64,000 bases of DNA from Mycobacterium sp. NBC_00419 (GTDB taxonomy: Bacteria > Actinomycetota > Actinomycetes > Mycobacteriales > Mycobacteriaceae), in contig NZ_CP107931.1 of NCBI RefSeq assembly GCF_036023875.1, positions 4,588,001 through 4,652,000 of the forward strand. The letters are read 5' to 3'. The notes under the pieces are model-generated. The model saw only the letters and a program-made list of their open reading frames with translations. It searched no databases and had not been told where the DNA came from. Of the stretch, positions 8,308 through 16,952 are shown piece after piece (position 1 is the first letter of the stretch; the number at the start of each line of letters is the position of its first letter). Position numbers and translations under genes: made by a program.

Positions 8308-8844
8308 ATGACGGCTAACGGTCAGGCAGTGGCGGTCACCCCCGCGGATTCGGTTCGGGACCGGTTGGACGACCCCAGGGTCGCCGAGGCCCTCAACACC
8401 CTGCTTGATCATGCCGATGTGCTTGCTGTGCTGGTCAGCGGCTTGGACGGTCTGGTCCGGCGCGGCGACACGATCACCGAGAGTGTTTCCTCGGCGGTCT
8501 CCGAGTTCCGCGGCGCCTCGGTGGCCGCCGGAATCCCCGGCGCAGCGGCGTTCAAGGGTGTCGACCTGCAAAGCCTGGCCACCAGCCTGGCCACCCTGTC
8601 CGGCTCGGTCGTCGGCGCGACGCCCGCGCTGAACACCCTGCTGACCTCCAAGCTCACCGACCCGCAGACCGCGCAGCTGCTCGCCTCGGTGGGCGACGCA
8701 CTGGTCGACGGAAAGGCCGGCGCCGCCAACCCGCCGAAGGGTCTCTACGGCCTGTACAAGGCCACCAAGGATCCCGACATCGCCCGCGGCCTTGGCTTCC
8801 TGCTCGCGGTCGCCAAGTCCTTCGGCCGCCGAGTGGGTCAGTAG
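8308..8844 (+). CDS. hucM: DUF1641 protein, Huc hydrogenase subunit HucM-like
   Basis: This 178-residue protein lies directly upstream of the hydrogenase small subunit. The C-terminal segment KDPDIARGLGFLLAVAKSFGR is diagnostic of DUF1641, a family found with [NiFe]-hydrogenases and formate dehydrogenases. In M. smegmatis the gene at this position, hucM, encodes the scaffold that links Huc dimers to the membrane and guides quinone access. I assign it by position, length and family. There is no signal peptide; several alanine- and leucine-rich amphipathic stretches (about 28-40 and 80-110) could form helices. The start is fixed by AGGAGG six bases before the ATG. Confidence 0.78.
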   Translation: MTANGQAVAVTPADSVRDRLDDPRVAEALNTLLDHADVLAVLVSGLDGLVRRGDTITESVSSAVSEFRGASVAAGIPGAAAFKGVDLQSLATSLATLSGSVVGATPALNTLLTSKLTDPQTAQLLASVGDALVDGKAGAANPPKGLYGLYKATKDPDIARGLGFLLAVAKSFGRRVGQ

Positions 8845-8942
8845 TGACCTCGTCGCCCGCCGCCTGTTCGTCCACCGCTCGATCTGTCGTTCATCAGCCC
8901 GCGTCGGCCTCGCCCTAGGTCGTCCTTTGAGAGGAGTTCTGC

Positions 8943-9914
8943 ATGGCTTCCGTTCTGTGGTTTCAGGGAGGGGCATGTAGTGGCAACACCATGTCGTTTC
9001 TCAACGCCGAGGAACCCAACGTCGTCGACCTCATCGTCGACTTCGGGCTGGACCTGATCTGGCATCCGTCGCTGGGGCTCGAACTGGGCAAGAACGCCCA
9101 GAAGGTGTTCTGGGACTGCGCCAAAGGCGACCGTCCGCTGGACATCTTCGTCTTCGAGGGCACCGTCATCGAGGCGCCCAACGGCACCGGCCGGATGGAC
9201 ATGTTCGCCGACCGCCCGATGAAGGACTGGGTGACCGATCTGGCCGGCGCGGCCCAGATTGTGGTGGCCATCGGTGACTGCGCCTGCTGGGGCGGCATTC
9301 CCGCGATGGAGCCCAACCCGTCGGCGTCGACCGGTCTGCAGTTCCACAAGCGCGACAAGGGTGGATTCCTCGGACCCGACTTCCGCTCCAAGATGGGTCT
9401 GCCCGTCATCAACATCCCCGGCTGCCCGGCGCACCCGGACTGGATCACCCAGATCATCGTGGCGCTGGCCACCGGACGTGCCGGCGACATCGCCCTGGAC
9501 GAACTGCACCGGCCCGAGACGTTCTTCAAGACGTTCACCCAAACCGGTTGCACCCGTGTCCAATTCTTCGAATACAAGCAGTCGACCATGTCGTTCGGCG
9601 AAGGCACCCGCACCGGCTGCCTGTTCTACGAGTTCGGCTGCCGCGGTCCGATGACCCACTCGCCGTGCAACCGCATCCTGTGGAACCGGCAGTCGTCCAA
9701 GACGCGTGCCGGTATGCCGTGCCTGGGCTGCACCGAGCCGGAATTCCCACACTTCGACCTGGCTCCGGGAACGCTGTTCAAGACCCAGAAGGTCGGCGGG
9801 GTGATCCCCAAGGAAGTGCCGGAGGGATCCGACCACCTCACCTACATGGCTCACGCCGCAGCCGCTCGTATCGCGGCCCCGCAGTGGTCCAAAGAGGACA
9901 TGTTCGTCGTCTAA
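8943..9914 (+). CDS. hucS: Group 2a uptake [NiFe]-hydrogenase small subunit
   Basis: The 323-residue electron-transfer subunit of a cytosolic-facing, high-affinity uptake hydrogenase carries the chain of iron-sulfur clusters from the active site. Cluster-ligand motifs are visible: GGACSGNT near residue 12, GDCACWGG near 115, IPGCPAHP near 160, then a C-terminal cysteine-rich stretch (TRTGCLFYEFGC, SPCNRILW, MPCLGCTEP). It has no Tat signal peptide, unlike periplasmic group 1 enzymes, which supports group 2a. The Huc enzyme of M. smegmatis oxidises atmospheric H2 and passes electrons to menaquinone. GAGAGGAG precedes the ATG. Confidence 0.93.
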   Translation: MASVLWFQGGACSGNTMSFLNAEEPNVVDLIVDFGLDLIWHPSLGLELGKNAQKVFWDCAKGDRPLDIFVFEGTVIEAPNGTGRMDMFADRPMKDWVTDLAGAAQIVVAIGDCACWGGIPAMEPNPSASTGLQFHKRDKGGFLGPDFRSKMGLPVINIPGCPAHPDWITQIIVALATGRAGDIALDELHRPETFFKTFTQTGCTRVQFFEYKQSTMSFGEGTRTGCLFYEFGCRGPMTHSPCNRILWNRQSSKTRAGMPCLGCTEPEFPHFDLAPGTLFKTQKVGGVIPKEVPEGSDHLTYMAHAAAARIAAPQWSKEDMFVV

Positions 9915-9962
9915 CACCACCCCGAAAACTTCTTGCGCTCAACCCTTTTGGAGGAACTGCAC

Positions 9963-11570
9963 ATGACCGCACTTGACCTGTACGTCAGCCCGCTGGGACG
10001 GGTCGAGGGTGACCTCGACGTCCGCGTCACCATCGAGGACGGGGTCGTCACGTCGGCTTGGACCGAGGCCGCGATGTTCCGCGGCTTCGAGATCATCCTC
10101 CGGGGCAAGGACCCACAGGCCGGCCTCGTCGTCTGTCCGCGTATCTGCGGGATCTGCGGCGGCAGCCACCTGTACAAGTCCGCCTACGCCCTGGACACCG
10201 CCTGGCGCACCCACATGCCGGCCAACGCCACCCTGATCCGCAACATCGCTCAGGCCTGCGAGACCCTGCAATCGATTCCGCGCTACTTCTACGCGCTGTT
10301 CGCCATTGACCTGACCAACAAGAACTACGCCAAATCCAAGCTGTACGACGAGGCCGTCCGTCGCTTTGCGCCCTATGTCGGCACCAGCTACCAGAAGGGT
10401 GTGGTGCTGTCCAACAAGCCGGTTGAGGTCTACGCCATCTTCGGCGGGCAGTGGCCGCACTCCAGCTTCATGGTGCCCGGTGGGGTGATGTGCGCACCGA
10501 CGCTGTCGGACGTGACGCGCTCGATCGCGATTCTCGAGCACTGGAAGGACAATTGGCTCGAGGGCGCGTGGCTGGGCTGCAGCATCGACCGCTGGCTGGA
10601 GAACAAGACCTGGGAAGATGTGCTGGCCTGGGTGGACGAGAACGAGTCGCACTACAATAGCGACTGCGGTTTCTTCATCCGCTACTGCCTCGACATCGGC
10701 CTGGACAAGTACGGCCAGGGGGTGGGCAACTACATCGCCACCGGCACCTACTTCGACCCGACGCTGTATGAGAACCCCACCATCGAGGGCCGCAACGCGG
10801 CATTGATCGGCCGCGGTGGCATCTACGCACAGGGCCAGTGGCACGAGTTCGATCAGGCCAACGTCCGCGAGGACACCAGCCACTCCTTCTATCAGGGCAG
10901 CAAGCCGCTGCACCCGTTCGAAGGCGAGACCCTCCCGATCGACCCCGAAGAGGGCAGGAAACAAGGCAAGTACAGCTGGGCGAAGTCACCGCGCTACGCC
11001 GTCGGCGACCTCGGCACCATCCCACTGGAGGCCGGACCGCTGGCCCGCCGGATGGCTGCGGGCGGCCCCAATGCCGCGCCGCACCAGGACAACGACCCGT
11101 TGTTCGTCGACATCCTGAGCAAGATCGGGCCCAGCGTGCTGACCCGGCAGCTGGCCCGCATGCACGAGGGCCCGAAGTACTACAAGTGGGTCAAGGGCTG
11201 GCTGGACCAGCTCGACCTCAAGGAGAGCTTCTACACCAAGCCCACCGAGTACGCCGAGGGCAAGGGCTTCGGCTCCACCGAGGCTGCCCGTGGCTCGCTG
11301 AGCGACTGGATTGTCATCGAGGACAACAAGATCAAGAACTACCAGGTCGTCACACCGACCGCGTGGAACATCGGCCCGCGCGACGGCAACGACGTGCTGG
11401 GCCCGATCGAGAAGGCACTCGTCGGCTCGCCGATCGTCGATGCCGAGGACCCGGTGGAACTCGGTCACGTGGCCCGCAGCTTCGACTCGTGTCTGGTCTG
11501 CACCGTCCACGCCTACGACGGCAAGACCGGCAAGGAGCTCTCGAAGTTCGTCATCAACGGAATGGTGTGA
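9963..11570 (+). CDS. hucL: Group 2a uptake [NiFe]-hydrogenase large subunit
   Basis: The 535-residue catalytic subunit holds the NiFe(CN)2CO centre. The N-terminal ligand motif is RICGICGGSH, with Cys62 and Cys65. The C-terminal motif is DSCLVCTVH, with Cys510 and Cys513. Nineteen residues follow His516 and would be removed by the maturation protease after nickel insertion. The start ATG lies behind TTGGAGGAACT. The next gene encodes a maturation protease. Sequence and operon order match HucL of the high-affinity H2 oxidiser of fast-growing mycobacteria. No hyp maturation genes are in the window. Confidence 0.94.
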   Translation: MTALDLYVSPLGRVEGDLDVRVTIEDGVVTSAWTEAAMFRGFEIILRGKDPQAGLVVCPRICGICGGSHLYKSAYALDTAWRTHMPANATLIRNIAQACETLQSIPRYFYALFAIDLTNKNYAKSKLYDEAVRRFAPYVGTSYQKGVVLSNKPVEVYAIFGGQWPHSSFMVPGGVMCAPTLSDVTRSIAILEHWKDNWLEGAWLGCSIDRWLENKTWEDVLAWVDENESHYNSDCGFFIRYCLDIGLDKYGQGVGNYIATGTYFDPTLYENPTIEGRNAALIGRGGIYAQGQWHEFDQANVREDTSHSFYQGSKPLHPFEGETLPIDPEEGRKQGKYSWAKSPRYAVGDLGTIPLEAGPLARRMAAGGPNAAPHQDNDPLFVDILSKIGPSVLTRQLARMHEGPKYYKWVKGWLDQLDLKESFYTKPTEYAEGKGFGSTEAARGSLSDWIVIEDNKIKNYQVVTPTAWNIGPRDGNDVLGPIEKALVGSPIVDAEDPVELGHVARSFDSCLVCTVHAYDGKTGKELSKFVINGMV

Positions 11571-11641
11571 TCCCGGCGGCCGAGCCCGGGTCACCCGAAT
11601 CCCGCAGCGACCCAGGCGGTGTCGATATCCACCCCCCTCCT

Positions 11642-12433
11642 ATGGACATCGAGCCGCCTGGGTGTGCAGTGCTCGTCGTCGGTTGCGGCAACCTGCTGCG
11701 CGGCGATGACGGCGTCGGACCGGTTCTGGTTCGGCACCTGTGGGAGCGCGGCGTCCCGACCGACGCCAAGCTGGTCGACGGTGGGACGGCCGGCATGGAC
11801 GTCGCCTTCCAGATGCGCGGCGCACAGCGGGTGGTGATCATCGACGCGTCGGCAACCGGGGCCGCCCCCGGGACCATCTACCGGGTGCCCGGTACGGAAC
11901 TGGACGACATGCCGCCGCTGCAGGGTCTGCACACTCATTCGTTCCGGTGGGACCACGCCATCCCGTTCGCCCGGTGGGCGCTGGGGGAGGCCTGCCCGAC
12001 CGACATCACCGTGTTCCTGATCGAGGCGGCCAATGTCGCCCTGGGCACCGACCTCTCCGAGCCGGTGCTGGCCGCGATGGAAGAGGTCATCGCCGTGGTG
12101 GAGCGCGATTTCTTCGCCCCGCTGCGGCCCGAGGTGCAGGCCGAGCCCACCGTGGAGTTCACCGCCGACGGGTATCTGCGGCTGGATGCCGCGTTGGCGG
12201 CCAGCCGGTTTCCGTCCGACGCCGTGGCAGCGGTGTTGCGCGACGACGACCTGTGGCTGATCCCGCTGCGGGGGCCGCGCAGTGGCGGCCTGTTGCTCAA
12301 ACAGCGCACCCCCGCCGGCGACCGGGCCGTCCTGGTCCGCGAGGTTCTCGAGGACCGTATCCCGGCGGGCGTTCGTGAGGCATTCTGGGACGATGCACAC
12401 AAGGCGCTGCGGATTCCCCTGGATCGGCGCTGA
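11642..12433 (+). CDS. Hydrogenase maturation protease with C-terminal extension
   Basis: The N-terminal part (about residues 8-160) is the HupD/HycI-type endopeptidase fold, with GCGNLLRGDDGVG carrying the nickel-sensing Asp, VDGGTAGMD, VIIDAS, and HTHSF with a conserved His. Such proteases clip the large-subunit tail once Ni is in place. They usually have 150-180 residues. This one has 263 (288 if the GTG at 11567, overlapping the hucL stop, is the start), leaving about 100 extra C-terminal residues of unknown role. ATG 11642 gives the expected family N-terminus but lacks a good Shine-Dalgarno. GTG 11567 gives a Pro/Ser-rich prefix. Confidence 0.85.
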   Translation: MDIEPPGCAVLVVGCGNLLRGDDGVGPVLVRHLWERGVPTDAKLVDGGTAGMDVAFQMRGAQRVVIIDASATGAAPGTIYRVPGTELDDMPPLQGLHTHSFRWDHAIPFARWALGEACPTDITVFLIEAANVALGTDLSEPVLAAMEEVIAVVERDFFAPLRPEVQAEPTVEFTADGYLRLDAALAASRFPSDAVAAVLRDDDLWLIPLRGPRSGGLLLKQRTPAGDRAVLVREVLEDRIPAGVREAFWDDAHKALRIPLDRR

Positions 12434-12445
12434 AGGTCCAGGGTT

Positions 12446-12706
12446 GTGATGGTGATGTGCGAGCAACCGCCGGTTCGCCCCAAGACCCGAGTCCCCGAGG
12501 TCACCTCGACCGACGAAGCGCTCGATGTCCAGACCGTCGTGGTCGAGGAGCGCGGCCGCTGGGCCGTGGAGATCGTGGTGGTGTTCGCCGACGGGGTAGT
12601 GCGCAAGCGTATCGACACCCACAGCACGAAGGCCCGCGCGGAACTGTCCGCCAACTTGATCAGACGCGCCGCCGAGCGCGATATCCGTGGACCCCTCAAC
12701 GGATGA
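12446..12706 (+). CDS. Small conserved hydrogenase-operon protein, unknown function
   Basis: This open frame of about 86 residues lies between the protease and the TPR gene. No known domain is recognised. The centre reads as an alternating strand pattern (WAVEIVVVFADGVVRKR), followed by an amphipathic helix rich in Ala and Arg, compatible with a small alpha/beta fold. Several starts are possible within 12 bases (GTG 12446, ATG 12449, GTG 12452, ATG 12455). Its 3' end lies next to or inside the start region of the TPR gene, so it belongs to the operon. A role in Huc assembly is only suggested by position. Confidence 0.65.
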   Translation: MMVMCEQPPVRPKTRVPEVTSTDEALDVQTVVVEERGRWAVEIVVVFADGVVRKRIDTHSTKARAELSANLIRRAAERDIRGPLNG

Positions 12707-12719
12707 CGAAAGGGATGCC

Positions 12720-13988
12720 TTGACCCCCGTATCGACCAACGTATCGACCCATCTCGTGGATCCGACTGTGCTTGCCGCGCGGCCACAGCCGCTCGGTGCG
12801 TTCCCGCTTCCGTTGGGCTACATGCTGATTCCCGCCTCCCCGGATACCGAGGAGGCACGGGAAGCGCTGCTGGCGGGGCAGCTGCCCACCCAGTGGCCGC
12901 CGGTGCTGCGGGCCCACGAGCTGGCCCTTGCCGGTGACCGCGATGGCGCTCTGGCTGCCCTGACCGGTGACGACCCGGTGAGCCGGTACAACCGGTTCGT
13001 CATGGATTCCGACGCCGAGGACGCCGACGAGTTGCGTTCGGCGCTCGGCGAATTCGGGGTGCTCGTCGACGTGGTGCTGTTCTCGCTCGGGCGCACCGAC
13101 ACCCCGCCGGAGCTGGGGGGTGCCACCGCGGAGCTCGCCGCGCTGGTGCTCTCGGCGCAGGCCAGCAAGGCGTTCAACGAGCGGGCCGAGATACTGGCCA
13201 CCGGGCTGCTGGACCAGGCGGTCGACGAGGCCACCGGAGTCTCGCGGCCGCTGTGCGGCGTGCTGCTCGGCGCGGCGGCGTCGATCGCTGCGCACAGCAA
13301 CAACCCCGACGCCTATCGGCGGTTCGAGACGGCGCTGGCGGCGCTCGACGGGGCCGACGGTCTGCGCGTGGCCCGCGCGGAGCTGCACCTCAACGTCGCC
13401 GGACTGCTGCACGAGCAGGCCCAGGAACGCCCTGATCTACTCAATGCCGCGATACCGCACTACCATTCGGCGCTACAGCTGGTGCTTCGCGAGGAGGCGC
13501 CGCTGCTGTGGGCCTCTGCGCACGCCAACCTGGCCACGGCGTATCTGACGATGCCGATGACGGAGGCCTCCGGGCAGCTTCGGCTCGGTGTCGCCGCGCA
13601 GTCGCTGCGCTCGGCGCTCAAGGTGTACACCCGCGAGGAGTACCCGGAACAGTGGGCCAGCGTGCAGCTCAACCTGGCCAATTCGCTGGTGTACACGCCC
13701 TCCAAGCACCAGGCCGACAACCTCGTCGAGGCCGTCGAGTTGTACGAGGCGGTGCTCGAGGCGCGCGACCGCGACACCGACCCGCTGGGCCGGGCGCGGG
13801 TGTTGGCGAACCAGGGCAATGTGCTGGCCCATCTTGGCGTGTTCGACCAGGCGAAAGCCAAGCTGTACGAGGCGAGGTTCATCTTCGAGGAGTTCGGCGA
13901 CCACGACGCGATGCGCACCGTGCGCGGTGTGCTCGACGAAGTAGCCCGGCACACCGCGCTGAACCGGACCGACACCGAGCAGGAGTAA
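12720..13988 (+). CDS. Tetratricopeptide-repeat protein of the hydrogenase operon
   Basis: The protein has about 422 residues. The C-terminal half (from about residue 200) is helical repeats with TPR-like spacing, for example ALWASAHANLATAYL-like and EQWASVQLNLANSLVYT-like helices and a final VLANQGNVLAHLGVFDQA. The N-terminal 60 residues are Pro/Leu-rich. TPR proteins typically scaffold complexes, so an assembly or anchoring role for Huc is plausible. The start is uncertain: TTG 12720 has AAAGGGA at good spacing, while the in-frame GTG at 12687 overlaps the previous gene and lacks one. The stop is three bases before the hucE start. Confidence 0.75.
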   Translation: MTPVSTNVSTHLVDPTVLAARPQPLGAFPLPLGYMLIPASPDTEEAREALLAGQLPTQWPPVLRAHELALAGDRDGALAALTGDDPVSRYNRFVMDSDAEDADELRSALGEFGVLVDVVLFSLGRTDTPPELGGATAELAALVLSAQASKAFNERAEILATGLLDQAVDEATGVSRPLCGVLLGAAASIAAHSNNPDAYRRFETALAALDGADGLRVARAELHLNVAGLLHEQAQERPDLLNAAIPHYHSALQLVLREEAPLLWASAHANLATAYLTMPMTEASGQLRLGVAAQSLRSALKVYTREEYPEQWASVQLNLANSLVYTPSKHQADNLVEAVELYEAVLEARDRDTDPLGRARVLANQGNVLAHLGVFDQAKAKLYEARFIFEEFGDHDAMRTVRGVLDEVARHTALNRTDTEQE

Positions 13989-13991
13989 TAC

Positions 13992-14879
13992 ATGTCGACG
14001 ACCACCGAGCGTGCCGTCAGCGAGCCGACTTTCGAGGAGCTGGCCAAACGCGTCGATGATGCGGTGGCGGCACTGGCCGGCCTGGAGCCGGCGGCCCGCG
14101 CGGTGGCCGAGGAGCTCAAGGCCGCTGTCGAGGCGATCCACCGCGCCGGGCTGGTGACGATAGTGCGCCGGATGCGCGCCGACGAGCCCGCCCGCGAGGC
14201 GCTGTTCGATCTCGTCGACGACCCCACCGTGCACCTGCTGCTGTCGCTGCACGGGATCGTGCGCCCCGACCCGATCACCCATGCCAACCAGGTGCTGGCC
14301 ACGGTGCGGCCGCAGCTGCACAGCCACGGCGGCGACGTGAACCTGGTGCGGGTGGAGGACGGTACCGCGTTCGTGCGTCTGGAGGGGGCGTGCAACGGGT
14401 GCTCGATGTCGTCGGTGACGCTGCGAAATCTGGTGGAAGAGGCTCTGGTACAAGGTGTTCCGTCGATCAGCGCCGTCGAGGTGCTGCCGAATGAACCCTC
14501 GCCGACGTTGATTCCGGTGGAGGCCCTGCTGATCGGACGGGACCCGGCCGCGGAGGGATGGGTGAAGGTCGGGCCGGCCACCGATCTGCCGGTCGACGAC
14601 CTGACGGTGCTGACACTGACCGCCGCCGGTGCGGATACGCCGGTGATTGTCGTCAATGCCGGCCAGCGGCTGACGGCCTACCGCAACGAATGCGCGCACG
14701 AGGCGCTGCCGCTGGACAACGCGGTGCTCGACCTCACCACCAACACGCTGACCTGTCCCTGGCACGGCTTCTGCTACGACGCGACCTCGGGGGAGTGCCT
14801 CAGTGCCCCCGGCGCCCAACTCGAGCAGCTTCCGTTGCGGGTCGACGACGGTGACGTCTGGGTCCGCGTCGGCGGATGA
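13992..14879 (+). CDS. hucE: NifU-domain/Rieske iron-sulfur protein of the Huc system
   Basis: The 295-residue protein is a fusion. An N-terminal helical part (1-85) leads into a NifU C-terminal-type domain with the cluster ligands Cys134 and Cys137 in GACNGCSMS. A Rieske [2Fe-2S] domain then shows CAH (Cys234, His236) and CPWH (Cys255, His258). In M. smegmatis the equivalent HucE is required for normal H2 oxidation and is proposed to relay electrons from the hydrogenase to the respiratory chain. GAGCAGGAG precedes the ATG, and the stop overlaps the NHL gene start as ATGA. Confidence 0.88.
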   Translation: MSTTTERAVSEPTFEELAKRVDDAVAALAGLEPAARAVAEELKAAVEAIHRAGLVTIVRRMRADEPAREALFDLVDDPTVHLLLSLHGIVRPDPITHANQVLATVRPQLHSHGGDVNLVRVEDGTAFVRLEGACNGCSMSSVTLRNLVEEALVQGVPSISAVEVLPNEPSPTLIPVEALLIGRDPAAEGWVKVGPATDLPVDDLTVLTLTAAGADTPVIVVNAGQRLTAYRNECAHEALPLDNAVLDLTTNTLTCPWHGFCYDATSGECLSAPGAQLEQLPLRVDDGDVWVRVGG

Positions 14880-16087
14880 GCCGCTATACCGTTCGGCACA
14901 ACAACCCGGCCGATGGTCGCTGGCCCGGCAGCTCCGGTGGATTGGGCACCAAGCCTGACGTAGCCCCCGCAGTCGACCTCTCCGGCGGCTGGTCCCCGGC
15001 CTTGTGGCTCGGCGCCCCGGCACCCGGTGGCCTGGCGTTGCCGCCCGCGAAGCCGTCGATGGCGTGGATGTACTCACCGCGCGCGGTGTTCATCGGTGAG
15101 CAGCATCTTGTGGTGGCCGACTCCGGTAACCACCGGGTGCTGATCTGGCACGAGATGCCCTGCCGCGACGAGCAACCGGCCGACGTCGTCCTCGGTCAGC
15201 CTGACGGGGAATCCGAGGGCCACGGCGCGGGTGGCCGCGGCCCCGAGCGGGGGATGAACCTGCCCACCGGGGTTCTGGTGCATGAGGGCAGGCTGGTCGT
15301 CGCCGACGCCTGGCACCACCGAATCCTGGTGTGGAACACCGTGCCCGAGACCAGTGACGTGGCACCGGATGTGATTCTCGGTCAGCCCGATGCGTCGTCG
15401 GTGTTGGAGAACCGAGGCGGTGAGTGCTCGGCGTCGAGCTTGTACTGGCCCTTCGGGATCGCGATCGTCGGCTCGACGTTCTGGGTTGCCGATACCGGCA
15501 ACCGGCGGGTCATGGGGTGGCGCAACGGGATTCCCGAGCCGGGGCAGCCGGCCGACGTCGTACTCGGCCAGCCCGATGCCAGCGCCCGCGAGGAGAACCG
15601 TGGTGGCCCCGCGGGACCGGCCAGTTTCCGCTGGCCGCACGACATCACCGGCCACGACGAGCTTCTGTTGATCGCCGACGCCGGTGACCACCGCGTGCTG
15701 GGATGGTCCCCGCCGCCGCAGGCCGACCGTGACGCCGACATGGTGCTGGGGCAGCCGGATTTCGCCGAGTCCGGCGAGTGGCCGTACGGCCCGCACACCA
15801 ATGACCGGTTCCGGTTCCCGTACGCGGCGTGTCTTGATACCGGGAGGTTGGCCGTTGCCGATACCGCCAACAATCGGATCCTGTTGTGGGACGGCGTGCC
15901 CGTCGACGGTCGCGGCGCCGATCACGTCCTGGCCCAGCATGATTTCGGATCCAATGGCGAGAACCGCTGGACCTCGGTGCAGCGCGACACCCTGTGCTGG
16001 CCCTACGGGCTGTCCCTGCGCGGTGACATGTTGGCGGTGGCGGACTCGGGCAACAACCGGGTGATGCTCTGGAGGCGGGACCGATGA
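14876..16087 (+). CDS. NHL-repeat beta-propeller protein of the hydrogenase operon
   Basis: This 403-residue protein is built from about six similar blades. Each carries a core such as VVADSGNHRVLIW, VVADAWHHRILVW, VADTGNRRVMGW, IADAGDHRVLGW or VADTANNRILLW, followed by a linker like ADVVLGQPD. That pattern is the NHL six-bladed propeller. No signal peptide is seen, so it is probably cytosolic, where propellers mediate protein contacts. Translational coupling to hucE suggests it works with the Huc electron-transfer or assembly apparatus. No catalytic residues are recognised. Confidence 0.85.
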   Translation: MSRYTVRHNNPADGRWPGSSGGLGTKPDVAPAVDLSGGWSPALWLGAPAPGGLALPPAKPSMAWMYSPRAVFIGEQHLVVADSGNHRVLIWHEMPCRDEQPADVVLGQPDGESEGHGAGGRGPERGMNLPTGVLVHEGRLVVADAWHHRILVWNTVPETSDVAPDVILGQPDASSVLENRGGECSASSLYWPFGIAIVGSTFWVADTGNRRVMGWRNGIPEPGQPADVVLGQPDASAREENRGGPAGPASFRWPHDITGHDELLLIADAGDHRVLGWSPPPQADRDADMVLGQPDFAESGEWPYGPHTNDRFRFPYAACLDTGRLAVADTANNRILLWDGVPVDGRGADHVLAQHDFGSNGENRWTSVQRDTLCWPYGLSLRGDMLAVADSGNNRVMLWRRDR

Positions 16088-16115
16088 GCGCTTGCGCGAA
16101 GAGCAGAAGGCAGCG

Positions 16116-16952
16116 GTGAGACCCCGGATCGTGCAGGCCGACGACCAGATTGGCTTCTACTGGGCGACCCCGTCGGGCACCGCGACCACATTGCAGGCCC
16201 TGGTGGCTGACGACGACGAACCTGACCGTCTGATCGCCACCCACCTGGAGGCGCTCGATGACGCGCTGATCATCGCCGCCAAGCGATTCGGTGAGGTCCT
16301 GGGCGGTGGCCGCGGCCCCGCCAGTTCCGACGAGCGCGACGACCTTCTGCAATTGCACCGCACCCTGGACCGGTTGTGCTTCGAATATGCTGCGGCGCTG
16401 GAGAAGACCGGGCACAGTGCCGATGTCCGGGCCGGCAAGATCGTCGGCACCGCGGCACTGTTCTCCATCCGCGCCCGCCAGCCGCTGGGACTGCTGGGAC
16501 CCGCGCCCTTCGACGGTGAACTCGACGACCCGTCGCTCGGGGTGATCGGCGGCTTCGGGGAGTTCCACCAGGTCGACCCGGACAAGCCGTGGAAGGGTGG
16601 CCGGTGGTTAGTGCGAACCGAAGCGGGCCAGCGGTTTCCGCTGACGCTGTCGATGCTGTTGTTCGACAGCTCCGGAGTCAACAAGGAGGCCGCCCGCAAG
16701 GAGCACCGCGACGCACTCCAGGCAGTGGTGGCCTCGGCGCGTTCGGTGGATGCCGATCCGCTGGCGGTGACGTGCGCGGTCGACTGGTTGCTCTATGACT
16801 GGCTGATGGCACACCGTGAGGACCCCGACAGCGCCGAGATCGTCTTCCCGAAAGGCCACGAGGACGACGCGGCGCTGATCGTCTCCGCGGCAGCGGCTTC
16901 GGTTGTTTCCCGGGCGACATTCGACCCCGGTCTGGTAGGCCTTAACGCATGA
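16116..16952 (+). CDS. Hydrogenase-operon protein of unknown function
   Basis: The protein has about 278 residues and no domain I recognise. It begins with a strand-rich segment (IVQADDQIGFYWATPSGTA), continues with a helical middle, and has a Gly/Pro-rich stretch GLLGPAPFDGELDD near residue 130. The C-terminus is helical. GTG 16116 is preferred because AGAAGG lies six bases upstream; TTG 16092 would add eight residues. An ATG at 16084 that overlaps the previous stop is in another frame and closes quickly. It overlaps the P450 gene by ATGA. Its role in hydrogen metabolism is inferred only from position. Confidence 0.7.
   Translation: MRPRIVQADDQIGFYWATPSGTATTLQALVADDDEPDRLIATHLEALDDALIIAAKRFGEVLGGGRGPASSDERDDLLQLHRTLDRLCFEYAAALEKTGHSADVRAGKIVGTAALFSIRARQPLGLLGPAPFDGELDDPSLGVIGGFGEFHQVDPDKPWKGGRWLVRTEAGQRFPLTLSMLLFDSSGVNKEAARKEHRDALQAVVASARSVDADPLAVTCAVDWLLYDWLMAHREDPDSAEIVFPKGHEDDAALIVSAAAASVVSRATFDPGLVGLNA

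Noticed and set aside
10838..11566. N-terminal extension of the maturation protease frame back through hucL
   Set aside because: This frame overlaps hucL entirely and gives an Arg/Pro-rich product. The protease fold begins only after 11660.
16084..16119. ATG overlapping the NHL gene stop as start of the next gene
   Set aside because: That frame closes after 11 codons. The coding frame is shifted and has a better GTG start at 16116.
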